Below, one piece after another: positions 6,606-13,175 of a stretch of DNA of 13,175 nt. Made by a program: the position numbers and the translations under genes. Source of the stretch: JANWKA01 sp035533815 (GTDB lineage Bacteria > Bacteroidota > Bacteroidia > Chitinophagales > Chitinophagaceae); the NCBI GenBank assembly GCA_035533815.1, contig DATLTB010000109.1, forward strand, positions 1-13,175, read 5' to 3'. Position 1 is the first letter of the stretch; every line of letters begins with the position of its first letter. The notes below the pieces were generated by a model. The model made no database searches. It was given only the letters and a program-made list of their open reading frames with translations, and was not told the DNA's origin.

Positions 6606-6633
6606 AGAATTTTTTACTGTTGGAATTTTCCAT

Positions 6634-8532
6634 TTAATTCACGATGAGCACGGGGATATGTACATAATGCCGGACAAAGTTTACTGTCTCCCCGTAAAGC
6701 CAGTCTTTAAGTCCCTTATGGCCATGACCGCCCATCACCAGCAGGTCAGCCTGCTGCTGCCGGACAATGCGTGCAATTTCCCGCGGTCGTTTCCGGTAAC
6801 CCAGGATGCCGGTGGCCCTGATCTCTTTTGCCCTCAGCAGCTGGATATAAGTTTCCAGCTGCTGCTGATCTGACCTGGATTCCTCATCATCACTTTCCGT
6901 GCCAAGCAGGAAGGCGGAAACACTTTCCACGATATGGATCAAAATGTATTCGGTCCCCGAATTACCCTGTGCTACTGCATTGGCAATGATTTTTTCGTCG
7001 TTTATGCTAAAATCCAGGGCAATGGCAATTTTATGATATGCCGGAACGGATAGTTCTCCCAGGGTGAGCTTTGGCGTATGTATCCTGGCTTTTTCAGGTA
7101 CTGGTGGCCTGCCGAGCAGGGGATACAGGAAAGTGATGATCATCAGGATCAGGAATCCTACTGCGGCAGCCAGGATCAGCAATTTGGGCAACAGGGAATG
7201 ACCGGCTGAAAAATACCCCGAAATTCCACCCCAGACCATTTGAAGGTTTAGGCCCACCAGGAGGGCAGTAACAGACCAAGCCAGTACGATGACCCAGGGT
7301 CGGATCACATAGGGCCCCATGGTCTTTTTATTGCTGACAAAATGGATCAGCGGGATCATTGCAAAGCCCAGCTGAACGCTCAGCAGGACCTGGCTGAAAA
7401 CAATCAGGCCGCTCACCCTGCTTTCCCCGGCGATCTCAATGACCAGCACAGCCGGTATGACGGCCATCAGCCTGGTGATCAGCCTGCGTAACCAGGGATT
7501 GATACGCAGGTGAAGGTAACCTTCCATCACGATCTGGCCCGCCAGCGTTCCGGTGACGGTGGAGCTTTGTCCGCTGGCGATCAGGGCAATGGCAAAGAGC
7601 AGGGGAGCCAACCGGTTGCCCAGCAGGGGAGCCAGCAACCGGTAGGCATCCTGTATCTCAGCAATGTTCTTCCTGCCCAGCCGGAAGAAAACGGCCGCAG
7701 CCAGCACGAGTATGGCAGTATTGATCAGGAAGGCCAGGTTAAGGGCGATGGCAGAGTCCAGGAAATTCAGCCTGAGGGCCTGCATAATGCTTTTATGGTC
7801 ACGCCTGATCTTCCGGGTCTGCACAAGGGCTGAATGGAGATAGAGGTTATGGGGCATGACCGTAGCCCCGATAATGCCAATGGTGATATACAGGGCCCCC
7901 TGGTCCGGCAGCCGGGGAATCAGGCCGGTAACCATACTCGTCCAGTCTGGTTTGGCCAGGATGACTTCATACAGAAAGCTCAGGCCGATGATGGCGATGA
8001 GTGCGATGATGAAAGCTTCCAGTTTGCGCATACCCAACCGCTGCAGGCCAAAAATCAGGAAGGTGTCCGCCACAGTGAGGACCACCCCGGCCAGTAGGGG
8101 CAGCCCGGTCAGTAACTGTATCCCGATAGCCATGCCCAGCACTTCGGCCAGGTCGCAGGCAGCAATGGCGATTTCCGCCAGCAGGTAGAGGATGAAATTG
8201 ATCACCGGGGGATAAGTTTCCCGGTTGGCCTGTGCCAGATCCCTGCTCCGCACGATACCCAGCCTGGCACTAAGTACCTGCAGCAGGAGGGCCATCAGGT
8301 TGCTCATGAGCAGGACCCAGATCAGGGTATAGCCGTATTTGCTCCCGCCCGCCAGGTCGGTGGCCCAGTTGCCCGGATCCATATAACCCACACTGATCAG
8401 GTAGGCAGGCCCAAAAAAAGCAAATATCTTTTTCCATACCACCAATTGTCCGGTGGTATCCACCGTCTGATGCACATTGCCTAAGGATTCCCGGTTCCTG
8501 TCAGTTTTTTCCATGGCTGGTGACATACACAT
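6634..8532 (-). CDS. mntH: Nramp-family Mn2+/divalent metal transporter fused to a UspA domain
   Basis: A 632-residue inner-membrane importer. The Nramp part (about residues 30-480) keeps the metal-site motif DPGNW in helix 1 and MPHNLYLH in helix 6, with the Met typical of Mn2+/Fe2+ carriers. The C-terminal 140 residues (from KIAIALDFS) form a universal-stress domain ending LLVMGGHGHKGLKDWLYGETV; this follows the ATP-binding pattern GxxG-x9-G but has Glu where Ser/Thr is usual, so nucleotide binding is uncertain. Bacterial MntH is normally about 410-440 residues, so the tail is a real fusion, probably a cytosolic regulatory module. Start: ATGs at 8532, 8526 and 8514 are possible; 8532 has an AGGTGG site 6 bases upstream. 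It overlaps the regulator's end (14-32 bases), so the two are coupled. Confidence 0.9.
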   Translation of the reverse strand: MCMSPAMEKTDRNRESLGNVHQTVDTTGQLVVWKKIFAFFGPAYLISVGYMDPGNWATDLAGGSKYGYTLIWVLLMSNLMALLLQVLSARLGIVRSRDLAQANRETYPPVINFILYLLAEIAIAACDLAEVLGMAIGIQLLTGLPLLAGVVLTVADTFLIFGLQRLGMRKLEAFIIALIAIIGLSFLYEVILAKPDWTSMVTGLIPRLPDQGALYITIGIIGATVMPHNLYLHSALVQTRKIRRDHKSIMQALRLNFLDSAIALNLAFLINTAILVLAAAVFFRLGRKNIAEIQDAYRLLAPLLGNRLAPLLFAIALIASGQSSTVTGTLAGQIVMEGYLHLRINPWLRRLITRLMAVIPAVLVIEIAGESRVSGLIVFSQVLLSVQLGFAMIPLIHFVSNKKTMGPYVIRPWVIVLAWSVTALLVGLNLQMVWGGISGYFSAGHSLLPKLLILAAAVGFLILMIITFLYPLLGRPPVPEKARIHTPKLTLGELSVPAYHKIAIALDFSINDEKIIANAVAQGNSGTEYILIHIVESVSAFLLGTESDDEESRSDQQQLETYIQLLRAKEIRATGILGYRKRPREIARIVRQQQADLLVMGGHGHKGLKDWLYGETVNFVRHYVHIPVLIVN

Positions 8533-9172
8533 TTTTAGCCACCTGTTCGCTGATCAGCAACGGGGCTTGGTTGCGAATCTTTATTTCCACGGAATGGTCA
8601 AAATCGTGATGATGAAGGATATCGAGCTGGGTCCCCAGCCTGATCCCCTTTTCATGCAGGAACTTCAGCAGGCTGCTGGACTGATCTGCCACCCGGGTGA
8701 CCTGCAACTTTTTACTGACAGGTGTGGTCAGCAGGGTATGGGTGATACTGCGGCTGACCTTGCCTTCTGCATCCGGTATCGGATCTCCGTGCGGGTCCCT
8801 GACCGGATTTCCCAGAAATTCACTGAGCCTTTCGGTGAGCATGCTGCTGCGGACATGCTCGAGCTCTTCGGCAATTTCGTGAACCTCTTCCCAGCTGAAC
8901 CTGAGCTTATCCACCAGAAAGCATTCCCAGAGCCGGTGTCTGCGGATAACCAGCATGGCTGCCCGCTGGCCCAGTGCAGTTAGGGTGATACCCTGATATT
9001 TTTCATACAGGATCAGCCGCTTACCCTTGAGTTTCCCGGCCATATCGGTCACGGAGGCCGGCGAGGTACGCAGGGCCTCTGCCAGGGCTGTGGTGGTCAC
9101 CACCTCATGGTCCCTCAGAAGCATGGAGATGGCCTTGATATAGTTTTCTTCCGTGAAGGACATTTTTTGCAT
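8501..9172 (-). CDS. mntR: MntR/DtxR-type metal-dependent regulator
   Basis: A 223-residue iron/manganese-dependent repressor with an N-terminal winged helix (to about 70), a dimerisation/metal domain (70-140) and a C-terminal FeoA/SH3-like domain (about 150-220). B. subtilis MntR lacks the last domain, whereas DtxR has it. The metal ligands can be aligned: HRLWECF keeps the ancillary His, and AEELEH has Glu, Glu, His where DtxR has Cys102, Glu105, His106 and MntR has Glu99, Glu102, His103. Glu in place of Cys favours manganese over iron. At the DtxR Met10/MntR Asp8 position this protein has Asn (TEENYIK). Start: ATG 9172, or ATG 9163 three codons later; TTG 9196 falls inside the operator and is rejected. 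It heads an operon with mntH and the thioesterase. Confidence 0.88.
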   Translation of the reverse strand: MQKMSFTEENYIKAISMLLRDHEVVTTTALAEALRTSPASVTDMAGKLKGKRLILYEKYQGITLTALGQRAAMLVIRRHRLWECFLVDKLRFSWEEVHEIAEELEHVRSSMLTERLSEFLGNPVRDPHGDPIPDAEGKVSRSITHTLLTTPVSKKLQVTRVADQSSSLLKFLHEKGIRLGTQLDILHHHDFDHSVEIKIRNQAPLLISEQVAKNVYVTSHGKN

Positions 9173-9183
9173 ATCCAGGACCA

Positions 9184-9225
9184 CAAATTTAGGCAAATCT
9201 AAATTATTTTTTTAAACCATCGAAA
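9184..9225 (-). promoter_or_regulatory. mntR promoter with overlapping DtxR/MntR-like operator
   Basis: The inverted repeat AATTTAG (9186-9192), six bases, CTAAATT (9199-9205) has perfect 7-bp arms. On the minus strand its right half reads CCTAAATT, containing the CCTAA half-site known for DtxR-type boxes. The promoter is TTTC (9222-9225), a 20-base spacer, and TAGATTTG (9194-9201), an exact -7 element lying inside the repeat. A second exact -7 match, TAAATTTG (9184-9191), overlaps its other end. Binding here would shut off mntR and the whole operon. Confidence 0.6.
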
Positions 9226-9270
9226 TCCTTGTTCCGTAAAAAGAAATACAGGCTGGATTCCCGGCATATC

Positions 9271-9303
9271 TTTTGCAGGTTTTTCGGGATTAATGTATGT
9301 TTG
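9271..9303 (+). promoter_or_regulatory. Promoter of the lipoprotein gene
   Basis: TTTTG (9271-9275), exactly 20 bases, then TATGTTTG (9296-9303), an exact match to the Bacteroidota -33/-7 consensus. The transcript would begin near 9310, so the upstream in-frame ATG at 9293 cannot be the start, and the leader to 9347 is about 37 bases. Confidence 0.68.
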
Positions 9304-9346
9304 GGTATCCGTATTCCTGCCGGACACCCTGGTTCCCCCAATCTGC

Positions 9347-10348
9347 ATGATGAGTATATCCCGGAAACAATCCCTGACTTTAATATTCCTGATGACTGCC
9401 CTGGTGGCCTGCCATCCCCATTCCGGGAATACTGTGTTGCGGCCGGCTGAAGTCCGGACCTTCGGGGAATTCAAACAGCTATTTCCGGTCATTAGATTGC
9501 CTTATGTGCTGGCAGAAGATACCCTGAAGCAGGTTGAACCGGATTCATCGGCCATACCCCGGCAGGTCATCAACTTATTTTTACCGGATTCCCTTACCAG
9601 AGGAATTTTCACTAAAAAAGCCCGAAAGACAGATCTGGAATGGTTTGCCCTGGGGCAGACCCAAGATAAGCGGTTCACTTATCTCTGGCTCAAAGTGACA
9701 GGGTCCGGGACCAGGGCCGGTTATCTTTGCCTGTTTGATAAAATGGGGAAATACCGGGGAGGATTACTGGTAGGCAAAACGATCCAGCCGGGAGATCATA
9801 CCCGGATCACCACGGTGCTGGACAGGCATTTCAACATCACCGTCAGCAGGGAGCAGCAGGTGTACTCCGGAAACACCATCCTGAAACAGGAGGTTTATGC
9901 GGCTAATCCCAACGGACATTTCTCCTTGATCCTGGTTAATTCCAACCAACCGGTCAATCCGGTCCAGTTGTACAATCCGATTGTTGCCTTACCGCAGAAA
10001 CACCGGTACTCAGGAGATTACACAGCCGGTAAAATGAACCTGGTTTCCATCCGGGATGACTCCCAAAAAGGGTATTTCCGGTTTTTCATCCATTTCAGCA
10101 GGCAGAAAGGCAATTGCACCGGGGAGGTGGATGGCCAGGCGGAGTGGAAGGGAGCCCATGTAGCGGAATTTCATGAGAACAGCGGTCCATGTGCCATCCG
10201 ATTTCTTTTCCGGGGAACCCGGGTCAGCCTGCAGGAAATCGGGAATTGCGGGGCTTACCGGGGCATGAACTGCCTGTTCAATGGCAACTTCCTAAAACGC
10301 AGTGCCCACGCTCCGCGAAAGAAATACCCCCACCACAAAAGAGCATGA
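9347..10348 (+). CDS. Lipoprotein of unknown function
   Basis: A 333-residue exported lipoprotein. The start MMSISRKQ leads into a hydrophobic stretch ending in the lipobox LVAC (Cys22), followed by HPHSG, so it should be lipidated and held in the inner or outer membrane facing the periplasm. ATG 9347 and ATG 9350 are both possible. The body is a mixed beta protein. The last third (from SGDYTAGK) is a compact cysteine-containing unit: GNCTGEVDGQA, then GPCAIRFLFRG, then NCGAYRGMNCLFNG, four Cys that could form two disulfides in the periplasm. I do not recognise a named family. It is divergent from mntR and has its own promoter. The C-terminal tail is basic and rich in His and Lys (KKYPHHKRA). 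Coding is well supported; function is unknown. Confidence 0.75.
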   Translation: MMSISRKQSLTLIFLMTALVACHPHSGNTVLRPAEVRTFGEFKQLFPVIRLPYVLAEDTLKQVEPDSSAIPRQVINLFLPDSLTRGIFTKKARKTDLEWFALGQTQDKRFTYLWLKVTGSGTRAGYLCLFDKMGKYRGGLLVGKTIQPGDHTRITTVLDRHFNITVSREQQVYSGNTILKQEVYAANPNGHFSLILVNSNQPVNPVQLYNPIVALPQKHRYSGDYTAGKMNLVSIRDDSQKGYFRFFIHFSRQKGNCTGEVDGQAEWKGAHVAEFHENSGPCAIRFLFRGTRVSLQEIGNCGAYRGMNCLFNGNFLKRSAHAPRKKYPHHKRA

Positions 10349-10517
10349 ACTTCCCAGGCTGCATGAACAGGACCCATTCGCCTGTTATTTCAGTCAGGCG
10401 GAAAATCAACATCCTTCCTATAATTCAATCCGGAATGGAAGGCCTCCAGATCAGCCCATACTTTACATTGAGTAAGTTCCGGGTTTAATTTTAAGAGATC
10501 GGGAGGTAATTTTGGGT

Positions 10518-11349
10518 ATGATGACAGATTACGAAAGGATGGGAGAAGCCATTGGCTTTTTACAGGAACATTTTAGGGAGCAGCCGGATCTTAGTGAAAA
10601 GGTCGGTCAAATTCATTTGAGCCCTTTTCATTATCAACAACTGTTCAAGGATCAGAAGGCGTCAAACCAAAGTAATTCTTTTAGGTTATTAGTGTATAAT
10701 ATGCCAAAAGCCTTTTGAAACAACCCCTTTCCCTGGCAGAAGCAAGCTTTCAAACAGGATTATCCGGTACCAGCAGGTTGCATGATTTATCTATTGGTAT
10801 AGTAGGGATGACGCCAGGGGAATTTAAAAACGGCGGCAAAGGGTTCCAAATCCGGTATAGTTTTGCGGATACACCGTTTGGCAAAGTGATCATTGCTTCT
10901 ACACACAAAGAGATAAGTCATATTGCCTTTCTGCAAAATGAAAAATCAGGAGTTATCGACCTTCAGGAATTATTTCCCCATGCGGATAACTGCAAAAAAG
11001 AGATATGATGCAGCGGGAGGCCATTCACTTTTTTGCAGGAAACTGGAATGATCTTCATCAGGTGAAACTTTATTTGCCCGGATCTGCATTTCAGTTAAAA
11101 CTCTGGGAATCATTGCTTCGAATTCCCTTTGGGACAGTAACCACCTATTCTCGGATAGCTGCCGGTATCGGGCATCCGGGAGCCTGGAGGGCAGTGGGTA
11201 CTTCAATCGGGTATAATCCCATCGCTTATCTGACCCCCTGTCACCGGGTCATTCAATCTTCCGGAATTATCAGGAACTACCATTTGGGCACTCCAAGGAA
11301 AACAGCCATGCTGGACTGGGAAGCAGCAAAAGCCCCGATCAGGAATTAA
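10518..11349 (+). pseudogene. Broken Ada-like gene: AraC-type HTH plus O6-methylguanine-DNA methyltransferase
   Basis: An intact version would be a roughly 280-residue protein with an AraC-type helix-turn-helix (HLSPFHYQQLF, then YAKSLLKQ and FQTGLSGTSRLHDL) followed by a methyltransferase domain that removes alkyl groups from guanine. Here the frame moves by the equivalent of one lost base near 10655. In the shifted frame three stops fall within 27 bases (TAA 10673, TAG 10682, TAA 10697) where relatives have Lys, Gln and Glu. A second one-base loss lies in the A6 run at 10994-10999. The last piece (from ATG 11005) still has RAVGTSIG and the methyl-acceptor PCHRV, but the usual GGYHWG after it reads RNYHLG. 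The first ATG could be 10518 or 10521, after GGGAGG. Without correction no functional full-length protein can be made. Confidence 0.85.
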
Positions 11350-11416
11350 CTCCCGGGTCGGTAGTAACTTCGGTAACTATACTTACTTACTATTCGCTAT
11401 AAATAAATACAATCGT

Positions 11417-11707
11417 TCAGCTTTCTATGGTAACCTGGAGACCCCGGTCACAGAGGGCTGTATACATAGGTTCCAGTTTTTGCCTGGCTCCCTGCCTGAC
11501 CGCATGTTTCCCGTTAAAATGAATGATGTAAGCTGATTGTTCTGCCTGTTGATGCGTGTGTTTGCAAATTTCCATCAGAGAAGTGATGACCCAGTCAAAC
11601 GTATTCACCTCATCGTTCCAGACCACCAGGCTGCAGGGGATATCGTCGATTACATCAACCTCGGATTCCTGTTCTTTTTTTTCCTTTATATGGGTATCAT
11701 TTTTCAA
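11417..11707 (-). CDS. clpS: ClpS, ATP-dependent protease adaptor
   Basis: A 96-residue adaptor that delivers N-degron substrates to ClpAP/ClpCP. The core has the ClpS signature NDEVNTFDWVI (E. coli N34-D35-D36 region), QAEQSAYIIHFNGKHAV with the substrate-binding His (E. coli His66), and a typical C-terminal strand. The gatekeeper Met40 of E. coli is Phe here (VNTFDW). The N-terminal 20 residues are charged and flexible, as expected. Start: no ATG exists in frame upstream before a stop, or downstream before the core, so TTG at 11707 is the likely start. It stands alone, convergent with the broken Ada-like gene (67 bases apart) and divergent from the antiporter gene. Confidence 0.88.
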   Translation of the reverse strand: MKNDTHIKEKKEQESEVDVIDDIPCSLVVWNDEVNTFDWVITSLMEICKHTHQQAEQSAYIIHFNGKHAVRQGARQKLEPMYTALCDRGLQVTIES

Positions 11708-11862
11708 AGGAGTTTGTCTTTGTGGTAAAGTTACCGTTTAATCCAACAAATTTCCATGCCCTGAATCCGGGAATTTGAACTGTCAGGGGCAAACATCAGG
11801 GAGTAATTAATTGCGGTTATCCAATAAATAGCTAAATTGAACAGGAGTTGGTTTTGGTCCGC

Positions 11863-11884
11863 CGGTTTGCGGATTGCGCAACCG
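11863..11884 (+). repeat. Hairpin in the leader of the antiporter gene
   Basis: CGGTT, a bulged T, GCG, a five-base loop, CGC and AACCG can pair as an 8-bp stem 25 bases before the ATG at 11910. The 200-base gap 11708-11909 between the divergent clpS and antiporter genes should hold both promoters, but I found no exact -33/-7 pair. The hairpin could be a leader structure or a binding site. Confidence 0.35.
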
Positions 11885-11909
11885 ATCTGCTGGTTTATTT
11901 ATCCGGACA

Positions 11910-13175
11910 ATGATTAAGAATATGGGAAACATTCCGATCAAAGGTTATTTACTGTTTGATTTCAGCCTTCCCCTGAAGGATCCTGTGCTGATCTTTTCCC
12001 TGCTGCTGTTCATCATCCTGCTTGCCCCAGTCATTTTACGGAAATTCCGGATCCCCAGCATCATCGGACTGATCATTGCCGGTCTGGTCATCGGTCCACA
12101 TGGACTCAACCTTCTGTCTGGCAGTCTGATGGTCAATGACGGCAGCAGCATTAACCTGTTTGGAAAGGTTGGTCTGCTCTATATCATGTTCCTGGCAGGA
12201 CTGGAACTGGATCTCAATGAATTCCGCCGAAACCGCTCCAGAAGCCTGCTTTTTGGCATCCTGACCTTTTCCTTCCCCTTCGTTATGGGCACCTGGGTAT
12301 GCCTGCACCTGCTGCATTTCTCACTAATGTCTTCCATCCTGATCTCCAGCATGTTCTCCACCCATACCCTGGTGGCATACCCCATTGCCAGCCGGCTGGG
12401 TCTGACCCGCAATAAGGCGGTAACCGTGGCCGTAGGGGGAACCATTATCACGGATTCGGCGGTGCTGCTCATCCTGGCCATCATCACCGGCTCCTCAAAA
12501 GGTCAGCTGAATCAGGCGTTCTGGATACAAATGGCGATTTCCCTGGTGGTTTTTGTCAGCGTGGTATTCTGGGGATTCCCGGTGATCGGCCGTTGGTTTT
12601 TTAAGAATATCAAGGAGGACAATGCCTCTCAATATATTTTCGTTTTGGCCCTGGTATTTTTGTCCGCCTTCATGGCTGAAGTAGCAGGCATCGACGCGAT
12701 CATCGGGGCTTTCATGGCGGGCCTTGCCCTTAACCGCCTGATCCCCCATACCTCTCCGATCATGAACCGCATTGAATTTGTCGGGAACGCATTGTTCATC
12801 CCTTTTTTCCTGATTGGTGTTGGCATGCTGGTGGACCTGAGGGTATTGACAAATGGTACCGAAGCCCTGTTGGTGGCCGGAACGCTTATCGCAGTTTCCT
12901 TCACAGGTAAATGGATTGCGGCATTCCTGACCCAGCTTTTTTTCCGGTATTCCAACCTGCAGCGCAAAGTACTCTTCGGACTGACCAGCGCCCATGCTGC
13001 CGCCACCCTGGCAGTTATCCTTGTGGGTTACCGGATCGGCCTGGTGAATGTGGAAGTGCTCAACGGGACGGTCATCCTGATCCTGGTGACCTGCCTGGTC
13101 GCTTCCTTCATCACGGATAAGGCAGGTCGTAAGCTGGCCATCCTGGAACAGGATCTACTCCCGGAAATCACGGAG
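11910..13175 (+). CDS. CPA2-family cation/proton antiporter, 3' end beyond the window
   Basis: An open frame of 422 codons runs off the window edge without a stop. It encodes an inner-membrane protein with about twelve hydrophobic helices typical of Kef/NapA-type antiporters (PF00999). Landmarks are PSIIGLIIAGLVIGPHGL near residue 50, FLAGLELDLNEFRR near 100, GGTIITDSAVLLILAI with the single conserved Asp of the ion site, FMAGLALNRLIP, and GLTSAHAAATLAVILVG. A single Asp (TD rather than DD or ND) suggests electroneutral exchange, but the ion (Na+ or K+) cannot be read. Start: ATG 11910, or ATG 11922 four codons later. In Bacteroidota such proteins often continue into a UspA-like or other cytosolic domain; that part would lie beyond the edge. 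Confidence 0.87.
   Translation, partial: MIKNMGNIPIKGYLLFDFSLPLKDPVLIFSLLLFIILLAPVILRKFRIPSIIGLIIAGLVIGPHGLNLLSGSLMVNDGSSINLFGKVGLLYIMFLAGLELDLNEFRRNRSRSLLFGILTFSFPFVMGTWVCLHLLHFSLMSSILISSMFSTHTLVAYPIASRLGLTRNKAVTVAVGGTIITDSAVLLILAIITGSSKGQLNQAFWIQMAISLVVFVSVVFWGFPVIGRWFFKNIKEDNASQYIFVLALVFLSAFMAEVAGIDAIIGAFMAGLALNRLIPHTSPIMNRIEFVGNALFIPFFLIGVGMLVDLRVLTNGTEALLVAGTLIAVSFTGKWIAAFLTQLFFRYSNLQRKVLFGLTSAHAAATLAVILVGYRIGLVNVEVLNGTVILILVTCLVASFITDKAGRKLAILEQDLLPEITE

Noticed and set aside
9199..9492. A 97-codon minus-strand open frame over the mntR/lipoprotein intergenic region
   Set aside because: It covers both promoters and the start of the lipoprotein gene and shows no protein family features.
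10345..10488. A 47-codon open frame starting in an ATGA overlap with the lipoprotein stop
   Set aside because: No domain or signal is visible and composition is not distinctive. The 10349-10517 gap is better described as non-coding with no recognised element, though a small coupled protein cannot be excluded.
10673..10699. Stop-codon recoding (TAA/TAG read as amino acids) in the Ada-like gene
   Set aside because: Other genes in the window end normally at TAA and TGA, and this gene also has two frameshifts, so decay is simpler.
11350..11416. Short repeats (GTAACT twice, ACTTACTTACT) between the Ada-like remnant and clpS
   Set aside because: They are too short to support a terminator or repeat family; no U-tailed hairpin could be built.

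Overview
The window looks like chromosomal DNA of a Bacteroidota bacterium of moderate GC. Direct signs are several promoters of the Bacteroidota type (TTTG about 20 bases before TAnnTTTG), weak use of Shine-Dalgarno sites, and gene types typical of the phylum: tandem LiaF-like membrane proteins with a LytS/LytTR pair, an Nramp transporter fused to a universal-stress domain, and a short ClpS. I cannot name a genus. No rRNA, tRNA, CRISPR array, insertion sequence or integrase was seen.

Layout. 1-130 holds two hairpins and no gene. 131-1600 (minus) is a two-gene redox-type module: an Rrf2 regulator and an NmrA-like NAD(P)-binding protein, each preceded by a copy of the same 25-bp inverted repeat. 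1705-2373 (plus) is a stand-alone flavodoxin/ferredoxin-reductase-like protein with two overlapping hairpins at its start. 2449-6206 (plus) is a compact operon behind a good promoter: two paralogous LiaF-like membrane proteins, a DUF4288 protein, a LytS-type histidine kinase with a TTG start, and a LytTR response regulator that overlaps it by 23 bases. It looks like an envelope-stress sensing unit.

9172-6213 (minus) is a probable manganese operon: an MntR/DtxR-type regulator, an Nramp-UspA fusion overlapping it, and a FlK-type hotdog thioesterase 28 bases downstream. The regulator has an inverted repeat over its own promoter. It ends only 6 bases from the response regulator, tail to tail. 9347-10348 (plus) is a lipoprotein of unknown function with its own strong promoter. 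10518-11349 (plus) is a dead Ada-like gene (AraC-type helix-turn-helix plus O6-methylguanine methyltransferase) with two frameshifts and three in-frame stops; the PCHR active site survives. 11707-11417 (minus) is clpS. 11910 to the window edge (plus) is a CPA2 cation/proton antiporter, cut by the edge.

No wholly new system is evident. The best leads are the paired Rrf2 operators, the Mn operon carrying a thioesterase, the paired cysteines in the first LiaF-like paralog, and the decaying Ada gene.
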